5,882 nt of DNA from Chloroflexota bacterium (GTDB lineage: Bacteria; Chloroflexota; Anaerolineae; Aggregatilineales; UBA3940). Location of the stretch: contig JAHEME010000213.1 of assembly GCA_024643825.1 (NCBI GenBank), positions 1-5,882 of the forward strand, written 5' to 3'. Shown one piece after another: positions 1-5,882 of the stretch; the stretch's first letter is position 1; each line of letters begins with the position of its first letter. The position numbers and the translations under genes were made by a program. The notes under the pieces are model-generated. The model was not told where the DNA came from, did no database searches, and saw only the letters and a list, made by a program, of their open reading frames with translations.

Positions 1-49
1 ACAATCACGACTGTCTCAACCACAGAGCACCGCTTTCAGTCTCAATATC

Positions 50-2551
50 TCAGGGAGTGAACACAAAATAGGGATCGAGGACAAGGATAGCTTCGCGGAC
101 ATTTTCAGCGTCGATGCTTCTGCCATCTTGCACATAAAGCTGCCACAACGCTAACCAGGCTGCAAAATCATAACGGGTAGGGCCGGGAGCGTCAAATTGT
201 GCCGAGGTCAACAATTTAAGATCACCGATTCGACTGTAGACCGCAACATCCCAGCCCTGCCATTGAATAGTGGTAGGGCCTCCTTTAACAAAGTAGCTCT
301 CTGCCTCTGAAACGTTTCCAGCCTCACTTGCTATCTTCCCCAGCACAACATAGCCACGAGAGTTCCCTAGGAATATCGAGGTCTCTGCCTCACGCCTGGC
401 ACTATCCATGCTGCCCACCGCAAAATAGGATTCGGCCAGTGTCGCACGAAACAGGCCATTATCGGGCTGCAATGTGACAGCCTGTTGAGCAGAAATCATG
501 GCCTGAGCAGCATCCCCGCTGGTATGAAGCGTAATTTCGGCTGTGCAGTAGAAGTCATATGCGGCGGCAGGTTCCCCGTGCATCCTTGCCTCAAGAAGCT
601 GCCAACAACCGTTGGGGATTTCTGTGAGTAGCTCCAGTGGAACCTCGCTAAGACCCCGAGATAGCAAATATCGATTCCGAGCTTGCGTTCGCATCTCCGT
701 TTCATCCCAATACCCGGAAACGGCCCAGCCCGGTTCAAGTTCGAGCGCCCTGTCATAACCCGTTGTAATAAGTCGGGGATCATCACGAAGATCAGCAAGC
801 GCGGCGACCCACAACCAATAACGTGCTTCTGTAGGACGAATCTTCTGGGCCTGAATGAGATGATCAAAAGCCATTTCATCTTCCCCGGCAGCAGCCAGAA
901 GGACCCCATAGTTGGCTTGCATCAGATCGTAGCTGTCCTCAAAGCGAAGTGCATCTGCATACGCCTCAAGTGCCTGAGGCAAGTAGGTGTTATCGGTGAG
1001 GGCAATATCTCCTAGTATCTGCGCTTTTTGTGCCGCATAAATGCCCATCGGTGGATCTGTGGCTCTGGCAATGTTAATTTCGTTAAGAGCCGTCTCAAGA
1101 TTGCTGTTATCCATGCTTTTGATTGCAGACTGAAAGTGTATCTGCGCTGCATCAGAAACAATCCAACCCACCTGAGCAAGTACAACAGCTACAAGTGCAG
1201 CAATAGGAATCCATTGTTTGTGTAAGCCTCGTGTTTCCGCATTCCCAGGAATCGAATCGCGCACGAGGTAAGCCGCTAACACAAGCGCGGGAATAAGAAT
1301 TGGTGTGACAGTTGCTATCGCATCAAAGAAGTTGTGACCGGCATAGCCACAGAGAGCAGCCAAGGCTCCTGCGACGCGAATCTTCTCCATTCCCTTAGAC
1401 TGCCGCCAGGTTCGAAGCCCAGCAACCATTATCGTTATTCCTAAGAAGCCAAGACTTAGCACACCCGGCAAGCCTGTTTCAGCCCAAATGAGCAGCAGAT
1501 AATTATCCGGTGTCGTGAAAAAATCTGGCGAAATTACCGGGTCACGAATCTCTCGGAACGCCCGCCCAAATCCGTAGCGCCCTACCCCAAGTGCGGGGCG
1601 ATTCAACCCAATCTGTAAGGCAGATCGCCACAGGTCCGCACGGAGCACATCCCCGGAACGATGACCATCTAGATTTTGTTGACGCAGCCAGAGTCCGCCC
1701 CCAACTACCATGAGAAGGATCAATCCACCGATTGCCGCTCGAACGCGCCATTGAGCAACCAGACTTTCCAAACGTGCCCGCCAGTTTGCAGAACCGCGTA
1801 TCAGCAAAAGCGGAAAGAGTGAAAGAGAGATTGCTAGATCAAGAAGCCCCCCGCGTGAAAAGCTCAGAATCTCAACAAGTACCGCGCAAACAAGCCACAG
1901 TGCCATTCCGCGCCGGGTATCTTGTGCATGTGTTGAAATGAACCATGCCAAACCCACAGGGATTACGACAGCCATGTAGCCGGAAAGCAGCGTGGAGACT
2001 AGAAGAGCAAAGCTCAAGCGGTAGATGGCAGGGGGAATTAGATTCTGTATGCCCCCTATACTGAGCCAACTTATCTCAAAGAATGGCAGCCGGGGGATAC
2101 CTGCATACCAGGAAAGAAGTTCGAAGAGGCTAACAAGAATTACAACCGACGCAGCAAAGAAAAGCGGAAGGAAGACAGCCCGTGGACTCTTGCTCCGCAT
2201 CAAGTCCACGATCATGTAGAATAGTACGATCTGGAGTCCAATTCTCCATAATTCCTCGACGCTAACTCGCGGATCAACCGCGAACATTGTCGCCAATATG
2301 TTGATCCCAAAGAACACTGCAATCGGGACATCAAGGGGTGTGCGGGGCCAGAACTTACGGCTTCTGTGCAAATGTAACAACCACCCACCCACAAGCAACG
2401 CCATTAGCAGATGATGAATGATGCGCGGCCACAGGCTCAGTTCCGTGAGGTTCCTTCGTCCGCCTACGAACGTAAAATACAATGCCGCCAGGATCAGCAA
2501 ACGACCCTGCCACTTTGAATTGATACGAAATCTGGCTTGGAGGTAAGCCAT
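50..2551 (-). CDS. O-antigen ligase/polymerase-like (WaaL/Wzy) membrane protein with C-terminal TPR region
   Basis: Predicted 833-residue inner-membrane protein that would polymerise or transfer a lipid-linked glycan on the outer face of the membrane. Residues about 15-465 are hydrophobic with roughly 12 membrane segments. Family-like landmarks are SRGG at 232-235, the stretch RADLWRSALQIGLNRPALGV (304-323) followed by GRYGFG, and a loop PDNYLLLIWAETGLPG (348-363). The usual His of that loop is replaced by Asp349. From about 466 to 828 the protein is soluble and built of TPR-like helical pairs (about 472-608, 664-760 and 792-828), with units ending in patterns such as ALELEP and AVTLQPDN. WaaL and Wzy proteins are usually about 400-450 residues, so the tail nearly doubles the length. 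I start at the ATG at 2551: it lies 4 bases after the preceding stop and has a strong Shine-Dalgarno sequence at 2561-2568. An in-frame TTG at 2578 would add nine residues but has no such site and would overlap the upstream gene. The family call is firm. Whether it acts as ligase, polymerase or protein O-oligosaccharyltransferase (PglL-like) cannot be decided from sequence. Confidence 0.88.
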   Translation of the reverse strand: MAYLQARFRINSKWQGRLLILAALYFTFVGGRRNLTELSLWPRIIHHLLMALLVGGWLLHLHRSRKFWPRTPLDVPIAVFFGINILATMFAVDPRVSVEELWRIGLQIVLFYMIVDLMRSKSPRAVFLPLFFAASVVILVSLFELLSWYAGIPRLPFFEISWLSIGGIQNLIPPAIYRLSFALLVSTLLSGYMAVVIPVGLAWFISTHAQDTRRGMALWLVCAVLVEILSFSRGGLLDLAISLSLFPLLLIRGSANWRARLESLVAQWRVRAAIGGLILLMVVGGGLWLRQQNLDGHRSGDVLRADLWRSALQIGLNRPALGVGRYGFGRAFREIRDPVISPDFFTTPDNYLLLIWAETGLPGVLSLGFLGITIMVAGLRTWRQSKGMEKIRVAGALAALCGYAGHNFFDAIATVTPILIPALVLAAYLVRDSIPGNAETRGLHKQWIPIAALVAVVLAQVGWIVSDAAQIHFQSAIKSMDNSNLETALNEINIARATDPPMGIYAAQKAQILGDIALTDNTYLPQALEAYADALRFEDSYDLMQANYGVLLAAAGEDEMAFDHLIQAQKIRPTEARYWLWVAALADLRDDPRLITTGYDRALELEPGWAVSGYWDETEMRTQARNRYLLSRGLSEVPLELLTEIPNGCWQLLEARMHGEPAAAYDFYCTAEITLHTSGDAAQAMISAQQAVTLQPDNGLFRATLAESYFAVGSMDSARREAETSIFLGNSRGYVVLGKIASEAGNVSEAESYFVKGGPTTIQWQGWDVAVYSRIGDLKLLTSAQFDAPGPTRYDFAAWLALWQLYVQDGRSIDAENVREAILVLDPYFVFTP

Positions 2552-2555
2552 CGGC

Positions 2556-3995
2556 TTATGTCCCTTCCAGCCGGACAACTCGGGCTACTGTGCGGATAAG
2601 GATGAGCATGTCCAGAAGCAGGGAGCGATGGCGAATATAGTAGAGATCGTATTTAAGTTTCACGAGCGCATCATTCTCTGTACTTCCATAGCCGTAATTG
2701 ATTTGGGCCCATCCTGTTAAGCCTGGCAATATCGCCAACCGTGCCCGATAGAATGGAATTTGTTCCTGCAACCTTTCAACAAAGAACGGACGTTCCGGGC
2801 GTGGCCCAACAAGGCTCATTTCTCCTTTGAGAACGTTGACCAACTGGGGAACTTCGTCAAGACGGCTCTTGCGCAGAAACCTCCCTATCCGGGTAATTCT
2901 TGGATCTCCGTCCACCGCCCATAATGGTCCTTGGCCTACCTCCGCCTGATGAATCATCGTACGCATCTTGATAATCCGAATCACTCGACCAGCTTTGCCT
3001 GTTCGTTCTTGAGCGTAAAATATAGGCCCGCGTGAATCGATGGCGATTGCTGCGGCTATCAAAGGCAGCATCCCTGCGAAGATGATCAGCCCAACCAAAC
3101 TTAGAACTACATCCATGGCTCTCTTCAGGATCGGATAGGGATCAAATGGCGACCTACCTTCCAGCGGGAGCACGATAGACCACTGCCCGCCAACATACTC
3201 AACAGGCACCATCCCTGTTAGACGTTCATACAGAAGTGGCATCTGGGTGACAGGGATACCGCGCTCATAGCAATCCATGATCCCCTGAAACAACACACCA
3301 TCCAGATTATCCCGCGATGTCAGGATCACTTCACTTATCTGATGCTCATCAATCAGATCAATGAACCTGTTGCTGACGGAGAGAACCGGGAGATGCTTGG
3401 TAGCTGACTGAATCTTTCGCCCGGAAGTTTCAACAATCCCGACAACTTCATAATCAGCCGGGGCAAAGGCTTCCACAGCCTCGATCAGAGCCTTTGCTGC
3501 CCAATCTGTCCCAACAATAATCGCCCTACGACGCAGGGGAACCCATCCAATCAGGAATGGGCGTCCAAGCCGCCACACCGCAATCAAAACATAGGAGAGA
3601 ACGGCATAGTAGACGATGAATAGTCGGGGGAGCGCATCCCGTGCGGAGAGAAAGAAGATGAGAAGATAAACGACCAGCAGTTGAAGCGTAATCTGCGCAA
3701 GCCTGACCTGGCTCTGTGCCCAACGAGCCGTCAACGCCAGGTCATAGAAATTGTTCGCGGCGGCGAGAATTAGCCATAAGAATGTTAGAATTACAAACCA
3801 CTGGACTTGACGGATGACAAAAATAAGATTGAATTGCTGCTGCCCCACGAACGCCCAAATACGAAGGGCAGCCAACACCGCTGCATTTACCGCGAGCAAA
3901 TCTCCAAACCCTAACAGTAACCGTCGTTCTGAGATCGGAATTCTTCCCCGTGACGCCTGGTTGCGAGCCTTTTCGGTGTTGGATCTTCTCGTCAT
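2556..3995 (-). CDS. Polyprenyl glycosylphosphotransferase (WcaJ/PglC-like, undecaprenyl-phosphate sugar-1-phosphate transferase)
   Basis: A 479-residue membrane enzyme expected to transfer a sugar-1-phosphate from a nucleotide sugar to undecaprenyl phosphate, the first step of exopolysaccharide, capsule or O-antigen synthesis at the cytoplasmic face. It has the full long-form layout: a basic start, about four membrane helices (26-48, 62-82, 101-118, 125-142), a Rossmann-like CoA-binding-type domain (about 155-275), a hydrophobic helix (295-318), and a C-terminal bacterial sugar transferase domain. Landmarks of that domain are KRAMD (291-295), QERTGK (329-334), KMRTM (343-347), DPRITRIGRFLRKSRLDEVP (364-383) containing the Asp380-Glu381 catalytic pair, SLVGPRPERP (394-403), PGLTGWAQINYGYG (424-437) and KLKYDLYYI (446-454). 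The length fits full-length WcaJ-type enzymes, and nothing looks truncated. The first turn of the Rossmann-like domain reads IIVGTDWAAKAL and lacks a classic GxGxxG. The ATG overlaps the stop of the upstream gene by four bases. The sugar (glucose, galactose, N-acetylated or other) cannot be read from the sequence. Confidence 0.95.
   Translation of the reverse strand: MTRRSNTEKARNQASRGRIPISERRLLLGFGDLLAVNAAVLAALRIWAFVGQQQFNLIFVIRQVQWFVILTFLWLILAAANNFYDLALTARWAQSQVRLAQITLQLLVVYLLIFFLSARDALPRLFIVYYAVLSYVLIAVWRLGRPFLIGWVPLRRRAIIVGTDWAAKALIEAVEAFAPADYEVVGIVETSGRKIQSATKHLPVLSVSNRFIDLIDEHQISEVILTSRDNLDGVLFQGIMDCYERGIPVTQMPLLYERLTGMVPVEYVGGQWSIVLPLEGRSPFDPYPILKRAMDVVLSLVGLIIFAGMLPLIAAAIAIDSRGPIFYAQERTGKAGRVIRIIKMRTMIHQAEVGQGPLWAVDGDPRITRIGRFLRKSRLDEVPQLVNVLKGEMSLVGPRPERPFFVERLQEQIPFYRARLAILPGLTGWAQINYGYGSTENDALVKLKYDLYYIRHRSLLLDMLILIRTVARVVRLEGT
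2561..2568 (-). promoter_or_regulatory. Ribosome binding site deciding the ligase-like gene start
   Basis: Read on the minus strand this is GGAAGGGA, followed by a 9-base spacer and the ATG at 2551-2549. It lies within the last codons of the phosphotransferase gene, whose TAA stop occupies 2558-2556, so translation of the two genes is probably coupled. The site lies downstream of the alternative TTG at 2578 and so cannot serve it, which favours the ATG. Confidence 0.75.
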
Positions 3996-5882
3996 GACAC
4001 CGCCGCCTCTTTTTCGTTAGCAACGCCAATGCGCCTCTTGCCGCTAACAAACCAACCCACTCCGCAGAGAGTCAAGGAAATTCCTGTAAGACTCGTACCA
4101 ACCGCAACACTGATGGGTTGATAGTTCATGAGAATCTGGTGATTGCCCTCCGGCACAGGAACAGCGCGAAAAGCAGTGTTGGCAAGATAGATCGGATTTT
4201 CCTTTCCGTCTACTGTAGCATGCCATCCTGGATAATAGGTATCTAGAAGAAGAAGGTAGGCATCGTGTGGTGTGTTGGCAGCAATAGTAATCTGCGAGGG
4301 TGTTGAAAGAGTTATTGTTGCAGAACCGGAATCGATTCTATCACACTGCAACCCATCAGGAGATTCAACGCAGTCAGTGACAACCACACGCGGCCATGAG
4401 GCTGATACACGATAGGCTCGAATCCCCCCACTCTCACCAAGAAAATCCAGGTCGGTTCGTGGTGTGTCAGACAACAAGACAGCCACATTCATCCGTTGCA
4501 GAGCTTTAATCTGATCTTCGGGCGAGAGGCTATCAAGTGATGTGAGCAAGGAATCGTGCCCCCCCACCAACAGAGGATCGTCATTGGAGGCACTCGGAAT
4601 CCCATCAATCATTCCTAAGTTCGGCAGCAGAGAGTTTCTTACATCACCCCAGTGGGCTTGATCTCCCGTCTGAAAATCCCGCAAACTGAAGAAGTGCGAA
4701 AACTTAACCCGGTATTCATCCTCAGGGAGATACACATAACGCGACCCATTTTCAGTGTAAGGACGAATCAGATCGGCGACCACACTCGTCTGGTGATAAT
4801 ACGCCGCTGCAATTGTGGGAATTAGGCCCCAATGCGCAACGACAAGATCAAGAGCCAGGAGAATCAGTGTGGCAGTTTCCCAGGCTGGTCTCCAGGAAGT
4901 ACGCCATTCTACCCGACGGAGCGCCAGTCCAAGCGCTGCTGCGATGACAGTGACGAACCCCAGACGAGCCGTTCCGATAATATAGTTGGAAGGAATTACG
5001 CCACCGGTCACGCGATTGGCTAACAGTGAGCCAATCAGGATCGCAGCCCCTACCACGAGTATGCGGCGTGACCATTTCTGCCTTGTGGGACTTGTCCGCC
5101 AGAGATCCGCCCCGAAACTTCCCAGCACAGCCATCCCAAAGACAGCAACCAACATCCATCGCGTAGGAGCCTGGAACATCGCAAGTGCCGGAACACGCTC
5201 ATAGAGCCATTGGGAAGGCGCAAAGTTCCTTCCCAACGCAAGAAACGTAGCGACAAATACGGCTCCAGCGTAGAACGGAACCAGGCGTAAGGGCGCGTCG
5301 CTGGCTGAAAGTCTCCTCTGACTGATCCAGTTACCGACAGCACGAACCGCCAGCACCAGTGTGAGGAGACCAACATAGGCAGCATCCTCCCAGTAATTCC
5401 CATATCCATGGTAGGTTCCCGATGCAGGAGTGCCAAAAAAGTTAGGGGAAAGCAGTGTAACAAACCGCCACGGCCAGAACGAATAGGCAAACAGCCTTTC
5501 AGTCGTCACGCCATTTACGCGCTGCGACGTCTGTAGCAATTCCAAAGTAGGCAATAGCTGAATCGATGCCAGACAAATCCCGCCCACAACTCCTGCTCCT
5601 GCCCAAGCTACTAGCGTAACGACTTGAACACGGTCAGCAGCGATACCGCGCGATAGGATGGCAAACACGAGATAAGCCCCGGACAGAGTGAGTACATAGG
5701 CCGATGTCTGCGCATGGCCCGCTAAAAGCAGCATGGCAACTGTGAAACTCAGGAACAAAATTGACCGTAACGATTGCTTATTACGTAATACACCCTCAAC
5801 CGCCCAGAGGAGCCACGGCATCCAGGGAACAGCACTTGTGATGCTCAGAAAACCAAATCGTGCGATAAGATATCCACTGAGG
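3992..5882 (-). CDS. YfhO-family multi-pass membrane protein, 5' end outside the window
   Basis: Partial gene with 629 visible residues. The first Met in view is at 5821, but the frame stays open for 20 more codons to the window edge, reading LSGYLIARFGFLSITSAVPW, which continues the membrane fold. The true start is therefore upstream of the window. Residue numbers here count from the Met at 5821. Family-like stretches are LLLAGHAQTSAYVL (31-44), SIQLLPTLELLQTSQR (86-101), LLSPNFFG (123-130), NYWEDAAYVGLL (142-153), LALGRNFAPSQWLYERVPAL (194-213), FQAPTRW (216-222) and LLPNLGMIDG (398-407). At least nine membrane segments precede a probable external domain (about 340-568). That domain ends in the YfhO signature YYPGWHATVDGKENPIYLAN (529-548) with GNHQI at 559-563, followed by one last membrane helix (about 571-592) and a short basic tail. 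YfhO proteins are regarded as GT-C-like membrane proteins, and Firmicutes members act in sugar decoration of teichoic acids. A similar lipid-linked sugar transfer is inferred here, with acceptor unknown. It overlaps the next gene by four bases. Confidence 0.87.
   Translation of the reverse strand, partial: LSGYLIARFGFLSITSAVPWMPWLLWAVEGVLRNKQSLRSILFLSFTVAMLLLAGHAQTSAYVLTLSGAYLVFAILSRGIAADRVQVVTLVAWAGAGVVGGICLASIQLLPTLELLQTSQRVNGVTTERLFAYSFWPWRFVTLLSPNFFGTPASGTYHGYGNYWEDAAYVGLLTLVLAVRAVGNWISQRRLSASDAPLRLVPFYAGAVFVATFLALGRNFAPSQWLYERVPALAMFQAPTRWMLVAVFGMAVLGSFGADLWRTSPTRQKWSRRILVVGAAILIGSLLANRVTGGVIPSNYIIGTARLGFVTVIAAALGLALRRVEWRTSWRPAWETATLILLALDLVVAHWGLIPTIAAAYYHQTSVVADLIRPYTENGSRYVYLPEDEYRVKFSHFFSLRDFQTGDQAHWGDVRNSLLPNLGMIDGIPSASNDDPLLVGGHDSLLTSLDSLSPEDQIKALQRMNVAVLLSDTPRTDLDFLGESGGIRAYRVSASWPRVVVTDCVESPDGLQCDRIDSGSATITLSTPSQITIAANTPHDAYLLLLDTYYPGWHATVDGKENPIYLANTAFRAVPVPEGNHQILMNYQPISVAVGTSLTGISLTLCGVGWFVSGKRRIGVANEKEAAVS
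4006..4010 (-). promoter_or_regulatory. Ribosome binding site of the phosphotransferase gene, inside the upstream gene
   Basis: Read on the minus strand this is AGAGG, then a 10-base spacer and the ATG at 3995-3993. It lies in the final codons of the YfhO-like gene. The two genes share the bases ATGA (3995-3992), so this start is probably reached both by re-initiating ribosomes and through this modest site. Confidence 0.55.

Noticed and set aside
9..41. Possible terminator hairpin after the ligase-like gene (GACTG at 9-13 pairing with CAGTC at 37-41)
   Set aside because: The stem is only five base pairs with a 23-base loop, and no T-run follows on the minus strand, so it is not a credible intrinsic terminator.
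683..1225. Plus-strand open frames (683-1015 and 1028-1225) antisense to the TPR region
   Set aside because: They lie wholly inside the well-supported minus-strand gene, their translations show no domain-like pattern, and they carry no convincing start context. They are shadow frames.
4016..4048. Inverted repeat GTTAGC/GCTAAC near the end of the YfhO-like gene
   Set aside because: It is a six-base perfect match with a 21-base loop inside coding sequence, expected by chance, with no T-run or known regulatory pattern.
4832..5490. Open frames on both strands inside the YfhO-like gene (for example 5050-5490 minus, 4848-5159 minus, 4986-5204 plus)
   Set aside because: All overlap the family-supported frame, and their compositions (rich in Arg, Ser, Cys and Trp) are typical of out-of-frame reading.
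1..5882. CRISPR arrays, insertion sequences, tRNA or rRNA genes, attachment sites
   Set aside because: I saw no repeated spacer-like pattern, transposase, terminal inverted repeats or structured RNA signature. Three tightly packed protein genes account for almost all of the window.

Overview
The window is densely coding, with three genes in tandem on the minus strand, so transcription runs from high to low coordinates. All three are membrane proteins of cell-surface polysaccharide assembly. In transcription order they are: a YfhO-family multi-pass membrane protein, cut by the right edge of the window; a polyprenyl-phosphate sugar-1-phosphate transferase of the WcaJ/PglC-like family; and an O-antigen ligase/polymerase-like (WaaL/Wzy) protein fused to a long C-terminal TPR region.

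The three behave as one operon segment. Genes 1 and 2 share an ATGA start/stop overlap. Genes 2 and 3 are 4 bases apart if the best-supported ATG is used. Each downstream gene has a plausible Shine-Dalgarno stretch. No promoter or convincing terminator is visible, so the transcript probably begins beyond the right edge and may continue past the left edge. No stretch over 300 bases lacks a gene. The only sequence outside the genes is bases 1-49, which hold nothing recognisable.

The base composition looks intermediate. The combination of a YfhO-type protein, a WcaJ-type initiating transferase and a TPR-tailed ligase resembles polysaccharide loci of Chloroflexota (Anaerolineae-like bacteria). 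This is an impression from protein style, not a phylogenetic result, and other phyla are possible.

A working model, inferred from the families: the phosphotransferase loads the first sugar phosphate on undecaprenyl phosphate at the inner face of the membrane. Glycosyltransferases and a flippase, not seen here, would extend and export it. The ligase/polymerase-like protein would then polymerise the glycan or transfer it to an acceptor outside. The YfhO-like protein may add sugars outside the membrane from a lipid carrier. I found no sign of a wholly new system. The points most worth checking are the missing canonical His in the ligase loop, the large TPR tail, the start-site correction of the ligase gene, and the open 5' end of the YfhO-like gene.
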